Origin: Brettanomyces bruxellensis
Taxonomy: Eukaryota > Ascomycota > Pichiomycetes > Pichiales > Pichiaceae
DNA length: 64,000 nt
Direction of reading: 5' to 3'
NCBI RefSeq assembly: GCF_011074885.1
Contig: NC_054690.1
Span: 1,493,001 to 1,557,000, forward strand
Shown here: in pieces, positions 1-12,509 of the stretch
Numbering within the stretch: position 1 is the first letter of the stretch
How the letters are laid out: every line of letters starts with the position of its first letter
Notes under the pieces: generated by a model
The model's database searches: none
Seen by the model: only the letters and a program-made list of their open reading frames with translations
What the model was told of the DNA's origin: nothing
Translations under genes and position numbers: made by a program

Positions 1-924
1 CAAGGTCATTTAATGGTGCGTAACATTTTGAAAATGCATGGTGGATACTGGGATGGAAAGGATGAAGCACAACCTGAAAGCGATAAGAAGGCTTCTATTT
101 TGCAGAAAATATACAAACAGAGAAGAGAGGATTATGCGGAGATTGTGAAGGCACCAGGAAAAACATTTGAGGACTTGCAAACTTACTATAAGCTTGGTAT
201 AGCACCAAAGAAGCCTCTAAACCTTTACGAAAAGCTTTCGGAGAATATCAGGAAGGGTAATGCTGCCATTTTGAGTGAAATTAAGAGAGCATCACCTTCA
301 AAGGGTGACATAGACATGAATGCTAATGCTGCTGAACAAGCTACAAGATATGCTGAAGCTGGTGCTTCCGCTATATCTGTTCTTACTGAACCACATTGGT
401 TTCATGGCTCTATTGAGGATTTAGAACTTGCTAGAAAGGCAGTTGAAATTGTGAAGGGAGAGAAGAGACCATGTATACTACGGAAGGAGTTTGTGTTTTC
501 TAAGTACCAAATTTTGGAGGCTCGTTTAGCTGGTGCCGATACTGTTCTTCTTATAGTGAAAATGCTCACAACGGAGGAACTTAAAACTCTCTTTAATTAT
601 GCGCGGTCCCTTGATATGGAGCCTTTAGTAGAGGTTAACACCCCTGCAGAGTTAAAATCGGCTTTAGAGCTTGGAGCTAAGGTTATTGGTGTGAATAACA
701 GAAATTTGAACGATTTCTCTGTGGATCTAGACACGACTACTACAATGAAGAAACTTATTCCTAAAGGGGGTGATGCTTTACTTCTAGCATTGAGTGGCAT
801 ATCTTCAGTCGAACATGTTGCCAGTTACAAGAAACAGGGTGTTTACGGATTTTTGATTGGTGAGGCTTTAATGAGAAAGGGTGACAAGGTCGGTGAGTTT
901 ATTGGACAGCTAATTAATGCTTAA
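1..924 (+). CDS. TRP3: TRP3 3' part: indole-3-glycerol-phosphate synthase domain (partial at window edge)
   Basis: The reading frame is open from base 1, so the gene starts before the window. The first residues ([17 protein letters not shown]) look like the tail and linker of a glutamine amidotransferase domain. This fits the fungal bifunctional protein: anthranilate synthase component II fused to indole-3-glycerol-phosphate synthase, in tryptophan biosynthesis. The synthase half is complete. Visible motifs are [13 protein letters not shown] (phosphate and substrate binding), [18 protein letters not shown] with its catalytic lysine, GVNNRNL, LSGISS and [10 protein letters not shown], typical of the TIM-barrel IGPS family. 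The stop is at 922-924. A PRAI domain does not follow, as expected for budding yeasts. The family assignment is certain; the amidotransferase half is inferred from the short remnant. Confidence 0.95.
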   Translation, partial: QGHLMVRNILKMHGGYWDGKDEAQPESDKKASILQKIYKQRREDYAEIVKAPGKTFEDLQTYYKLGIAPKKPLNLYEKLSENIRKGNAAILSEIKRASPSKGDIDMNANAAEQATRYAEAGASAISVLTEPHWFHGSIEDLELARKAVEIVKGEKRPCILRKEFVFSKYQILEARLAGADTVLLIVKMLTTEELKTLFNYARSLDMEPLVEVNTPAELKSALELGAKVIGVNNRNLNDFSVDLDTTTTMKKLIPKGGDALLLALSGISSVEHVASYKKQGVYGFLIGEALMRKGDKVGEFIGQLINA

Positions 925-1756
925 AGTTAATTGGCTGGCTGTCCGTAAATAAGAATACCATAGGTGATTACTGTAGCGCGTCTAGTCTTTAAGCTTAGTC
1001 ATTATGAATAATAATTATGGCGTATGGATGCTTCTTAAGAAAGTATTGCAGTTTCATCATTATTGTTCTTTTTGTTCTGGCAATCTTAACGATGGATTCC
1101 ACATTGTGGTAGTCTATATATATAATTGACCATAAATTATGACAGAGCGCTAAATATTATTGTGTTACTTAAGCGCAGCAGTAGACACGCTTCTGATTCA
1201 AATCGAAATACACCATTGGAACAACATAGTGGCTGTGCATTGATTGAAATTTTTTTTCCTTCCTTTTGCGCACCGCGATAAATTTAGATTGGGCAGAATA
1301 CCTTAAATTTTTTTTTTTTTTTGCAAAGCCTGCAAATTCGAATCATATATGCCTTCATTGAAACTTTATCCTTCCTATTTCCTTTCTATTTTCTCTATGT
1401 CACCCATCCGGGTTTCAGCCGATATCGATTCTAACTGAATACTAGTTCACGTGCTACTGTTTAAGAACGAAAAAGCAAGTATTCAAGCATCTTTATTCAG
1501 ATTCCTTCGCTCACAAAAGAGTCGAAAATAGCATAGCCTTTTATTGACGGGAACAGCGTGTCTTGGATACACAAAAAAAAGCAGAAAATTGTTGAGCCAT
1601 TTGATAAGACTTATACCACCATAGCATATATTCATCAAGTCTTAAACGTGCCTGTTGATAGGTGATATTGTTTATCCGTTAACCTATTTTATTATATTTG
1701 GAAATTCCATTCAGTTATTGATTTTGCATACAGCATTGTGATTAGACACTCAAAAG
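925..1756. promoter_or_regulatory. TRP3-KRE9 intergenic region
   Basis: This holds the TRP3 3' end and the KRE9 promoter. I see a long T tract near 1309-1321, other short T runs and a CACGTG E-box at 1448-1453. No tRNA or credible ORF is visible. Confidence 0.5.
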
Positions 1757-2557
1757 ATGCGTTTTTCACTTATTACATTTATTCTCACCACGCTTGCGAC
1801 ATTTTGTAAAGCCGATGTTGATATTAGTTCTCCAAGTTCGTCTACATCTGTGACTGCAGACAGTGGAGAGGTTTCAATTTCTATTGCTTGGAAGGATGAT
1901 GGATCGTCTCCCGATATTTCTGAAGCAAGTACCTTTACATTTAAACTTTGTACAGGTCCAAACTCTGATATCGTTTCTGTCGCTGTGTCGAGTGCTGTTT
2001 CTGCTTCGTCGCTTAGTGGAAATAAGTACAGTGCCAAGTTTGATGCATCTAAATATTCCTCAGGTAAATTCTACATCCAAGTTTATACAACGTTTAGTAC
2101 GGGAGGATATTCCATTCACTACTCCCCTCGTTTCAAGATTACCGGCTTGACGGGAAGTACCGCGGCTTCTGGTTCGGGTGATTCCCCAGATGCACAATAT
2201 TCGCTTCCTGCGTCTTCTGTTAATTCCGCATCGTTTTCCGTTCCATACGTCTCGCAGACTGGAAAAACCAGATATGCTCCAATGCAGATGCAGCCTGGTT
2301 CCACTGTAACTGTGACTACATGGTCAAGAAGATTCCCTTCTTCGGCAGTTACCTATTATTCCACTTACAAAAAGTCACCCGTCGTGCTATCAACAATTAC
2401 TCCAGGTTGGTCTTACACTATGGAATCATTAGTGAACGATGCTACTCCAGCTCCATTTCCAAGTGCTGTTGGATGGTATCCCGCAAGTAAGAGACTTCAA
2501 AGCGCCAGTTTGGAGGGCTCTGCTAGGACTATTAAGAAGAGAAGATGGGACGATTAG
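1757..2557 (+). CDS. KRE9: KRE9/KNH1-family secreted beta-1,6-glucan assembly protein
   Basis: The 266-aa protein starts with a clear signal peptide (residues 1-19, MRFSLITFILTTLATFCKA). The mature start DVDISSPSSS is followed by a Kre9/Knh1-type beta-sandwich half with SISIAWKDDG and the downstream FYIQVYTTFSTGGYSIHYSPRFKITG. The C-terminal half has the SYTMESLVNDATPAPFPSAVGWYP region and ends in a short basic KKRRWDD tail, as Kre9 and Knh1 do. S. cerevisiae Kre9 is about the same length. These proteins act in the secretory pathway and at the cell surface and are needed for cell-wall beta-1,6-glucan. The start is the first ATG, right before the signal peptide. Kre9 and Knh1 paralogues cannot be told apart here. 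Confidence 0.9.
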   Translation: MRFSLITFILTTLATFCKADVDISSPSSSTSVTADSGEVSISIAWKDDGSSPDISEASTFTFKLCTGPNSDIVSVAVSSAVSASSLSGNKYSAKFDASKYSSGKFYIQVYTTFSTGGYSIHYSPRFKITGLTGSTAASGSGDSPDAQYSLPASSVNSASFSVPYVSQTGKTRYAPMQMQPGSTVTVTTWSRRFPSSAVTYYSTYKKSPVVLSTITPGWSYTMESLVNDATPAPFPSAVGWYPASKRLQSASLEGSARTIKKRRWDD

Positions 2558-2767
2558 GCAATCATTCTTTAGCGTCTTTTTCTAGGTCTCTTCTCTTTCT
2601 TCCCCCGTGGATCAGCAATATCAATGGGGTTCGTTGGGTTCATTACTAGCTTTTTTTATTTGTTTTTGTTTGTTTCCTCTTCTGTATTTCTTATACACGT
2701 TTACTAAATCTAATCACCCCATACATTAACATACCATATATCTCGTATATACAAAATGGCTTATCAG

Positions 2768-3103
2768 TTAAGCACTGACGCTTTTGTCGTAAAACAACTC
2801 GGGAAACTTGTGGCACAAATCAACCATCTTATTCACTGCCTTTTCATTTAATTTGTCTCCCATATCAACACCTTCAATAACTTTCAAGCTGGAATCGGTG
2901 CCATCAACGGTGGCTACAAATTCGTACCATTTACCCTTTGTATATGATGGGGAGTTGGCCGGAAACTTTAAATTCACAACTCCATTGGATTGCAGCACAC
3001 CTGTTTTTGAAGAAGCATCGAAGTTTTCTAGTTTTCCAATCACTTTAACTGTCCTGTTAGGAAACTGTTCAATATATTTAGCGTTAACACGTATAGCCTC
3101 CAT
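2768..3103 (-). CDS. RFA3: RFA3, replication protein A 14-kDa subunit
   Basis: This 111-aa protein reads as a single OB fold of the Rfa3/RPA14 family: RVNAKYIEQFPNRTVKVIGK, then VNLKFPANSPSYTKGKWYEFVATVDG, then a helical C-terminus (KAVNKMVDLCHKFPELFYDKS) that would join the RPA trimerisation bundle. RPA binds single-stranded DNA during replication, repair and recombination. It is slightly shorter than S. cerevisiae Rfa3 (122 aa). The 3' end converges on KRE9. An ACGCGT element at 3263-3268, 160 bp before the ATG, suggests MBF control at G1/S. Confidence 0.85.
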   Translation of the reverse strand: MEAIRVNAKYIEQFPNRTVKVIGKLENFDASSKTGVLQSNGVVNLKFPANSPSYTKGKWYEFVATVDGTDSSLKVIEGVDMGDKLNEKAVNKMVDLCHKFPELFYDKSVSA

Positions 3104-3577
3104 TTTATGTTTAATTTTTCCGATTCAATTTATATTATACAAGCCCTGCACACAAAATATTGCCGCTTTAAAAAGAATGTTCCAAAGAATGTGTTTTCAA
3201 AGATTGCTTGAATGTGATGAAATCCAGAACTTAGTAACATGTTCCGCGTACTACTACGTGTAACGCGTTAGGCTTTTCTGGAAAAGAAAATAGGCAAACT
3301 ACTTTTTCGTTCATCCCTGCACAACTATTTGCTTTCCTCAAATTAATTTTGAACCTATTTTTTTCCCCCTTTTCCCACATATTCAAGTCCACACAGCATT
3401 AACAGTGTGTCTCTTTTAGAGTGGACGGGACACCTTTACTGTGAGGGATCTTTGATCAAGGGATAATTGACACAAATCAGGTTATTCTTAAGTTTCACAT
3501 TCTTTTGAATTTTACCTTCACATTAGAAGTATATCCTTCAAGTTACAATACAAAAAGAATATTTGTATCTATTCGAT
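3104..3577. promoter_or_regulatory. Divergent promoter RFA3 / uL14m, with an MCB element
   Basis: This separates two divergent genes. ACGCGT at 3263-3268 matches the MluI cell-cycle box bound by MBF. Short T-rich stretches lie at 3359-3375. Nothing else is recognised. Confidence 0.55.
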
Positions 3578-3976
3578 ATGATTTATTTAAAAACTATGCT
3601 AAAAGTGATCGATAACTCTGGCGCAGAGCTAGCCGAGTGTATTAAAGTGTTAAGAAAAAGTCCTAAGAACTGTGCTCATGTCGGAGATAAAATAGTCGTT
3701 GTTGTGCAAGATGCAAAACCTTTAACTTCACAAATCACAGGTGCGGCAGCTGCAAATAGAGTTAAAAGAGGTGATATATGTAGGGCAGTCGTTGTTAGAA
3801 CAAGGTCTCCCATCCAACGTCCTGATGGAACAGTGGTTAAATTTGATGACAATGCATGTGTCCTTGTGAATCAAAAGGATGAACCAATTGGAACTCGTGT
3901 ATCAAGTGTTGTTGCTAGAGAGCTTAGAAAGAAAAGTTTCAACAAAATTGTTTCTCTTGCCCCAAGGGTTGTTTGA
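3578..3976 (+). CDS. MRPL38: Mitochondrial ribosomal protein uL14m (Mrpl38)
   Basis: The ATG at 3578 gives a 132-aa protein beginning [20 protein letters not shown], which lines up with Mrpl38/uL14. Hallmarks of the L14 fold are [33 protein letters not shown], the [17 protein letters not shown] segment and [13 protein letters not shown]. The product sits in the mitochondrial large ribosomal subunit near the elongation-factor site. The open frame extends a few codons upstream without an ATG, so 3578 is the natural start. Like its yeast counterpart it has little cleavable presequence. Confidence 0.93.
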   Translation: MIYLKTMLKVIDNSGAELAECIKVLRKSPKNCAHVGDKIVVVVQDAKPLTSQITGAAAANRVKRGDICRAVVVRTRSPIQRPDGTVVKFDDNACVLVNQKDEPIGTRVSSVVARELRKKSFNKIVSLAPRVV

Positions 3977-4076
3977 AATCAGAATATTTAGATGGAGTAA
4001 CTCTGATCAATTCATGTAAATATATATATATATAAATATAGGTGTGCATTCGATAATATAACAGATCCCCTACCAA

Positions 4077-4451
4077 TCATTTCGACTGCCTGAGTTTCCT
4101 GAGGTATTCCTCGAGTTCATGTATTCTTGTTGTGTTTGTCTTCTTTAGTTCTTTCAAGGATGCCTGTATAGTGCTTAATTCCGGAAGGTTCATCTGATGT
4201 GCATCTATTATGCTAGTTAACTTGCTTGCTTGAATGTCATATTTGGCTGATCCATTGCCTTGTGTATTAACCAAAGTATACTTTATTGGACTTCTTGAAT
4301 TGCCTTGTCCATCTCCCATTCGTCGATCTGGTGAAGGTGTATCGAAATATGATGAATTATGATCTTCCTGTAGCTCGGGTGATAAATTTGGTATCGGGGT
4401 TGATCCAATCATGGGAGTCAATATTTCATGCAAATTCGGAGGCTGGGGCAT
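4077..4451 (-). CDS. Small coiled-coil protein, function not recognised
   Basis: I chose the ATG at 4451 (124 aa, MPQPPNLHEILTPMIG). The frame continues to an ATG at 4565, but the added residues are hydrophobic and unlike the rest. The protein has a Pro- and Ser-rich N-terminal half with SP/TP sites (LTPMIG, TPIPNLSP, DTPSPDR, RSPIKY). A helical C-terminus (SIIDAHQMNLPELSTI to LEEYLRKLRQSK) is probably a coiled coil. The shape recalls small subunits of kinetochore or chromatin complexes, but I see no diagnostic motif. Tail-to-tail with uL14m. Confidence 0.6.
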   Translation of the reverse strand: MPQPPNLHEILTPMIGSTPIPNLSPELQEDHNSSYFDTPSPDRRMGDGQGNSRSPIKYTLVNTQGNGSAKYDIQASKLTSIIDAHQMNLPELSTIQASLKELKKTNTTRIHELEEYLRKLRQSK

Positions 4452-4791
4452 CTTATGTGCACTCAAAAACTTTGGGAGTAGATGAAAATATACAAACCCT
4501 TTTTTAATAAGTAATAATATATTGCTTCCTCGTATTAGGTGTATGAAGCTTAATCCCACTCCCATGCATTATAAGATACTTAAAATTGGCATTCATCCAT
4601 TTAGCTCGCTTACACTCGTGCACATCCTTGCACATACACATATTCTTGTCCATTCTTTTTTTTTTCAGAAGCATTTCTCACAGTGAACATTACAACAACG
4701 ACAACCATTTACATTATGGTTGGAAACATTTACAGTACACGTTTTATCAGTAAAATAATAATAGAAGGGTTAAACCATATAAACACACAGC

Positions 4792-5271
4792 ATGCCATAT
4801 CAGAAACTTGCAGACTCAGCTAGACCACTTTTTTTGAAGGGATTGCCAAAGTCTCGTTATGAGAGACAGTTTGCGCATTTAAATATACTGGCAAACTACA
4901 AAGATTCTGCCTATAAGTTTGACAATGTGGGAAAGCTTCAGCTTACATTTAAGAAGATGAATGCATATGGGCATATGGGGGCGAGAAAATTTTGGACAAC
5001 AAACTTGCGTACCATTTGTTTTCATAATCCGCAATTACCGATTGAGGTGCAGAGGGTTGACTGTCCTACGAAGGAGGAGCAGCTCAAATGTCCAAGTATT
5101 TTGAAGGTGTACTTCAAGGATGGTAAAACCAAGAAAATAGATTGCAAAAACAAACAGCATGATGATATTATGAAGGAGCTAGTTCAATTGACACACGCGG
5201 TGAAGATCCCTGAGAGTAAAATTCCAATATTTTCCCGTAGATCATACGAGGAGAGAATAGCGAAAGACTGA
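4792..5271 (+). CDS. MRP49: Mitochondrial ribosomal protein with L51/S25/CI-B8 domain, mL61 (Mrp49)-like
   Basis: The 159-aa basic protein contains the motif YGHMGARKFWTTNLRTICFH followed by NPQLPIEVQRVD, characteristic of the thioredoxin-like L51/S25/CI-B8 fold found in mL61/Mrp49, mL43, mS25 and complex I NDUFA2. GHMGARKFW is closest to fungal mL61/Mrp49 or mS25. A few extra N-terminal residues (PYQKLADSARPLFLKGLPKS) precede the domain. It is expected in the mitochondrial ribosome. The domain call is secure; the choice of mL61 over mS25 is an inference. Confidence 0.75.
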   Translation: MPYQKLADSARPLFLKGLPKSRYERQFAHLNILANYKDSAYKFDNVGKLQLTFKKMNAYGHMGARKFWTTNLRTICFHNPQLPIEVQRVDCPTKEEQLKCPSILKVYFKDGKTKKIDCKNKQHDDIMKELVQLTHAVKIPESKIPIFSRRSYEERIAKD

Positions 5272-8065
<2,794 letters not shown>

Positions 8066-8630
8066 ACGCTTTGCAATGAACTTTGCACCTTATTTATGAT
8101 TGGTCTTTTTCTCTTTTTCTTCGCTTGATTATTTATCAAACACCATCCCTTATATTTTTATTTTGAGCTTGCAGTTACTGCTAAGGGTTAGCTATCCTTT
8201 TTGCACATCTTATTTATTAACTGCAGGTACGTCTTCTTTTTCCCACTCATTTTTCTCCCGCATGACTAGCTTGCCTTCCAATTCTGGGTTCTTTTGTTTC
8301 CCTGGTCGGTTCTCTTCTTTCGGGTCTTCTTTGACTGCAAGAAGATGAATTGGAATTTTCACCTTTCATTCATCTTTTACTATTATTATTATTATTATTA
8401 CTATTATTTAAAGTTCTGGATCACAGTTGGATGGTGCATCTTTTGCTACAAAGGGCCAATCCAAAGGTTGTTTGGAACGTTTTGCAGTCGAAACTTCTAA
8501 TTTGTTTGATTTCTAGTTTTCAGTTTTTCTCGTTCATGTCTTTATTTACTAAGAAAATGTCTGCTTTATTTACTTATCAACTTATACTCTGTATTATTCT
8601 ATTGTTATGTTCCTCTTGCTTTCCCCGGTA
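8066..8630. other. ERG11 3' region with an ATT microsatellite
   Basis: T-rich 3' flank between convergent ERG11 and RRP45. A TTA/ATT trinucleotide repeat lies at about 8380-8409. Open frames across it are low-complexity (poly-Tyr or poly-Leu) and are rejected as genes. Confidence 0.6.
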
Positions 8631-9584
8631 TCAGCTAGCCTCCCTTGAATTCACCGTCTGAAGTTCCTTTTGTTCTGTAGGATTAATTCTTTTATGTTCA
8701 TCCTCCTTCAAAACTCGATGGATTTGATCCGTAAGCTGAGAAACTATCTTGGCAGCATATGTACAGCAATTCATTATGAGACTTGCATCTATGTTCAATC
8801 CGCCACTTTTCAACAACTGGCACACCTCCTGATTCTTATTTAACGTTATCGTCATACTTCCAAGACTTAATCTTTCCTCTATTAAATTTGTATCCACCAC
8901 AATTAGTTCAGCGTTTGACTCACCCTTGATATTTTCCTCGTCGCCATTTGGGTTGTAAAAGTTGAAAGTAACACATAATGGAATATGTAAAATAGATAAT
9001 GGCACAGGATCTCTCTGCTTTGTGTCGAATACCACAATATCATCACCGGAAACTTCAACATCGGGCTTTTTAAAGTGTAAAAGTGCCGTCATAACTGCAA
9101 TACAAGAAGCATCTATAAAGTTTCCATCGTAATTCAGAAAGTGGAGATCTGCCCGCACAGACCAGCATTTAGATCCAGCAACAAGACACAAGTTTTCTAA
9201 ATCTAAGGCATTGGATCGTCTCACCGATTTTTCAATCATCCTGGAAATCAATATCTCTTCGCTAGTCTGCCGTGAACTTGTACCGCCAGCTGCCCCCTGC
9301 GAAACTTCAAAGAATGGTGAGCACATTGGTGATATTTCCGTATTTATCTGAAATAGGCCTTCAAACGGCCTATCCTTGTATGGTTGTTCTATCGAAGCAC
9401 TGATCTTACATGCGACTTCTGTTTTTCCAAGTTTCACATCAACATGACCATATTCATCAGGAAATATTTGAATTTCCACATTTCTCATGTCTAAAAGTTT
9501 CCTCCCATCAAGCCTCGTGTTTTCCTTTAAAGCATCGAGAACGAACTGCTGCTCGTTGTTTGAAATGTTATAGTCCAAACCCAT
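8631..9584 (-). CDS. RRP45: RRP45, exosome RNase PH-like ring subunit
   Basis: The 317-aa protein has the RNase PH fold of the eukaryotic exosome ring: LDGRKLLDMRNVEIQIFPDEYGHVDVKLGKTEV near the N-terminus, then the GLFQINTEISPMCSPFFE region, RMIEKSVRRSNALDLENLCLVAG, WSVRADLHFLNYDGNFIDAS and AVMTALLHFKKP. This order and spelling match Rrp45/PM-Scl75 (S. cerevisiae 305 aa). Catalytic phosphorolysis residues are not expected in this ring subunit. It acts in nuclear and cytoplasmic 3'-5' RNA processing. It converges on ERG11 and its 5' end faces the stomatin-like gene. Confidence 0.92.
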   Translation of the reverse strand: MGLDYNISNNEQQFVLDALKENTRLDGRKLLDMRNVEIQIFPDEYGHVDVKLGKTEVACKISASIEQPYKDRPFEGLFQINTEISPMCSPFFEVSQGAAGGTSSRQTSEEILISRMIEKSVRRSNALDLENLCLVAGSKCWSVRADLHFLNYDGNFIDASCIAVMTALLHFKKPDVEVSGDDIVVFDTKQRDPVPLSILHIPLCVTFNFYNPNGDEENIKGESNAELIVVDTNLIEERLSLGSMTITLNKNQEVCQLLKSGGLNIDASLIMNCCTYAAKIVSQLTDQIHRVLKEDEHKRINPTEQKELQTVNSREAS

Positions 9585-9585
9585 C

Positions 9586-9974
9586 TGATCTTACGTATTT
9601 CAATTCGAAATTATTTAAATTGCTCAAAATTCTACTAAGATTTCAAATATGTTAGCTTAAATCACTTTGCGCTTCTTTCAATAAGGTTTATTTATTCCTG
9701 TAGATGCAAAGAAACGGCAGATAATATCTTAATCTTCCTGCAGCTTTTCTCTTCACCTCCTACTCGGTTAAATTTTTCACCCATTGAATACATTATTACA
9801 TCCTTACACTTTATAATTTTTGCTGTTCGCGATGGCAAAGTATGAATCAGGCAGAGCAAAGAAATTGAGTAGAACAGAAATTCTTCTTTATCCATCCATG
9901 ACTTTTGTTCAACCATTACATATAAACATTTCTTAAAGAGATAAAATCAATAGTACAGTTTGCAGTGATTGAAA
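9586..9974. promoter_or_regulatory. Divergent promoter RRP45 / stomatin-like gene
   Basis: About 390 bp of AT-rich sequence. A 74-codon minus-strand frame (9692-9916) has no recognisable character and overlaps the promoter. No clear motif is seen. Confidence 0.45.
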
Positions 9975-11060
9975 ATGTTGGCCACATTTACTTCAGCTGC
10001 AACTCTTAGGAGAGCATGCCTTCCTCTAGTAAGAAGAACTTCACTTTTGTCAAATGCAATTAGGTTATATTCATCTAACCAGCAAAGAGGTGGATTGAAC
10101 TTTTTCAATAGAACAAGCTTACCTATGAATACAATTGTGAAGTTTGTCCCCCAGCAAGAAGCATGGATCGTGGAAAGAATGGGAAAATTTAACAAGGTTT
10201 TAAAACCTGGTTTAGCAATACTGGTTCCATTCCTTGATAAGGTTAGATATGTTCAGTCGTTAAAGGAAGTTGCACTTGAAATTCCTTCACAAAGTGCTAT
10301 TACATCGGATAATGTTACTTTGGATATGGATGGCGTTTTATATTATAGGGTTGTGGATCCTTATAAGGCATCATATGGTGTTGAGGATGCCCAATATGCA
10401 ATTGTCCAAATGGCACAGACTACGATGCGGTCCGAAATAGGTCAGATGTCCTTGGATTTATGTCTCCGTGAAAGGACCACGTTGAATTCACATATTACAA
10501 CTGCAATAAATGAGGCTGCCCAGGATTGGGGTATCCAGGTTATGAGATATGAAATTAGAGACATCAGACCTCCTGTCAATGTTGTTGATTCGATGAATCA
10601 AGTTGTTGAGAAGGACAGGCAGAAAAGGGCAATAATTCTTGAGTCTGAGGGTAGAAGACAGAGTGAGATCAATATTTCGGAGGCACATAAGCAGACGGAG
10701 GTGTTAAAGTCTGAGGGTGAGATGAGAAAGCGCGTCAACTGGGCAAAAGGTTCTGCTGAAGCAGTTACTATGAAAGCTGATGCTGATTCAGCTGCTATTA
10801 AGAAAATTGCAAAGGCCATTACTGATAACAAAGGTGGTAAGGATGCCGTTTCACTCAGAATTGCTGAAAAATATGTGGAGGCATTCGGAAAATTGGCAAA
10901 GGAGACGAACACCGTTATTCTTCCTTCCAACTTGGACAACTTCTCGCAGTTTATCGCAGCTGGAATGGGAATCTACAAGAATATAGACAGTAACACTTTG
11001 GCTAAGAAGGTTATTGACGCTGATAAAGCTCCAAAGAAAATCCTTGATTCTAAAAACTAG
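9975..11060 (+). CDS. Mitochondrial stomatin-like protein (SLP2-type, SPFH family)
   Basis: The first ATG is at 9975 (361 aa). A basic, Ser/Arg-rich N-terminus (MLATFTSAATLRRACLPLVRR) looks like a mitochondrial presequence. The SPFH core follows: FVPQQEAWIVERMGKFNKVLKPGLAILVPFLDKVRYVQSLKEV, DGVLYYRVVDPYKASYGVEDA, TTMRSEIGQMSLD, then a long charged helix (EKDRQKRAIILESEGRRQ) and a C-terminal conserved segment. This is the stomatin-like-2 type, which scaffolds cardiolipin-rich inner membrane and proteases in animals and filamentous fungi. S. cerevisiae lacks it, so its presence is taxonomically useful. It converges on RNH202. Confidence 0.9.
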   Translation: MLATFTSAATLRRACLPLVRRTSLLSNAIRLYSSNQQRGGLNFFNRTSLPMNTIVKFVPQQEAWIVERMGKFNKVLKPGLAILVPFLDKVRYVQSLKEVALEIPSQSAITSDNVTLDMDGVLYYRVVDPYKASYGVEDAQYAIVQMAQTTMRSEIGQMSLDLCLRERTTLNSHITTAINEAAQDWGIQVMRYEIRDIRPPVNVVDSMNQVVEKDRQKRAIILESEGRRQSEINISEAHKQTEVLKSEGEMRKRVNWAKGSAEAVTMKADADSAAIKKIAKAITDNKGGKDAVSLRIAEKYVEAFGKLAKETNTVILPSNLDNFSQFIAAGMGIYKNIDSNTLAKKVIDADKAPKKILDSKN

Positions 11061-11185
11061 ATATTGTGTACCTGATCTATAAATGCTGTAAATAACTATT
11101 TTTGTTTGATGAAGGTGGAATGTAAAACTTGAAATCTTCCTTTAATTAGTTCTGTGTCTCATTTTAATGTATCGTCACTTATCTA

Positions 11186-12145
11186 TCACTTTCTTTTGAA
11201 AAACATATCCAAAGCGCCACGGCCTATTTCAACCTTCTTCACTGGCTTCACCTTCTTGGCTGAATGCTTCCTCTTTCTGGATTTTGCACCATGTGCTACC
11301 TTCTGATTTAGTGCTCTGAGATTTTCTTCCGCTATCCTGTTTCCCTCCTCTACTTTTTGGTATTCTTCCAAGTACTTATCGAGAGCAGTGAAGTCATAGC
11401 TCTTCATGAGATCATCTAAATAAAATTTATCAACATACGATGATAGAAGACAGATAGCGCATTTCACCCTGGAAAGTTCCATAATTTCATCGGTAAAATG
11501 TAACTGGTCTTGCTGGATATTACCCCCTATATTTCGTTGTATACGTGAGTTTAATGTATCTGGGAAATTGTTCACAATCCGGTCAACACGGCCCTTCAAA
11601 AATGCAGTTATCTTTTTGATAGACACTTTGTAAAATGTCTCGTCGTTCTCTTGAACCGTGTCGCATATTAGCTTTAGGGAGTTTTCGAACGGTATTTTCA
11701 ATCTGATTAGTTCTTTAATGGAGTTTGAATCCTCTAATCTTTCAAGTAAATCATCATATGGAAGCATTCGCTGTTTCTCCCTCTTTAAAATATTAACACA
11801 ATATGATAATACAAAATAAATCACATTAAAGGGGGTTGCAACGTATATCTCTGGTTTCTGACCGACTATTAGGCAAGGTTCATCCTTTGTCTTATTCGGC
11901 ATTGACGAAATCAACACCGATTTCAATGGTTCCAATGCTTTAGTGAGTTTCTGCTTTGTATCATAACTATCTTTAAAATCAGTCTTGTTTAAAGCTAATA
12001 AGGTTTGCTCCGGTTTTGATATCAAGTAATCTTTTCCTTCTAAGGAAACCTTTGAAAAAGACGCGGTTTGCAAATTCTGGCTTGGTAGAATTATAAGTTG
12101 CACACTGTTCCTATCTAACTGGGTGAGTGTATCTTCTTTCGTCAT
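11186..12145 (-). CDS. RNH202: RNH202, ribonuclease H2 subunit B
   Basis: The 319-aa protein matches the Ydr279p/RNase H2B family: an N-terminal beta-rich part (QLIILPSQNLQTASFSKVSLEG), the FNVIYFVLSYCVN helix, then KREKQRMLPYDDLLERLEDS and a helical domain ending in a Lys-rich tail. RNase H2 is trimeric and removes ribonucleotides from DNA. The extreme C-terminus GALDMFFKRK resembles a PCNA-interacting (PIP-like) peptide, which is known at the end of vertebrate RNASEH2B. It lacks the usual Gln. S. cerevisiae Rnh202 is 350 aa. A near-MCB (ACGCGCG at 12233-12239) lies upstream. Confidence 0.88.
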   Translation of the reverse strand: MTKEDTLTQLDRNSVQLIILPSQNLQTASFSKVSLEGKDYLISKPEQTLLALNKTDFKDSYDTKQKLTKALEPLKSVLISSMPNKTKDEPCLIVGQKPEIYVATPFNVIYFVLSYCVNILKREKQRMLPYDDLLERLEDSNSIKELIRLKIPFENSLKLICDTVQENDETFYKVSIKKITAFLKGRVDRIVNNFPDTLNSRIQRNIGGNIQQDQLHFTDEIMELSRVKCAICLLSSYVDKFYLDDLMKSYDFTALDKYLEEYQKVEEGNRIAEENLRALNQKVAHGAKSRKRKHSAKKVKPVKKVEIGRGALDMFFKRK

Positions 12146-12509
12146 CTTTATCTGTTGTATTTACGCTTATTCTTCAAGTAAGTTTTTATGGGTATCCTTA
12201 TTAAAATCGTAAATACTACATTTAGATTCTTCACGCGCGTCAATTACCTATAACGAAACTCCAGAGGCACCACCACCTCCGATCTTTTTTTTATCACCAA
12301 TATTTTTCAATAATATTTTGATAATGTGATACTTTTCGTAATAACAGTTGGATACTCTTCTAGCACAAACTTCAAAATCTTTTAAATATTCCCATCCAGC
12401 CATTCAACATTTGTTCTTTCCTTTTTATGCATAACATCAAGAAACCAAGTTGCATGGTTTGTGTTTTCGAAATTAACGAATTACGAAAATAATTTGAAAG
12501 CATACACCT
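12146..12509. promoter_or_regulatory. Divergent promoter RNH202 / PPR-like gene
   Basis: AT-rich, about 360 bp. It contains CACGCGCG near 12232-12239, a degenerate MCB-like site, and a T run at 12286-12292. Confidence 0.4.

Noticed and set aside
4451..4565. Upstream ATG at 4565 as start of the unknown coiled-coil protein
   Set aside because: The extra 38 residues are hydrophobic and the body starts naturally at 4451; kept only as an alternative.
8294..8661. Overlapping short ORFs in the ERG11 3' flank
   Set aside because: They cross an ATT microsatellite, are low complexity and resemble no family.
9692..9916. 74-codon minus-strand ORF between RRP45 and the stomatin-like gene
   Set aside because: Falls in a divergent promoter; no conserved feature seen.
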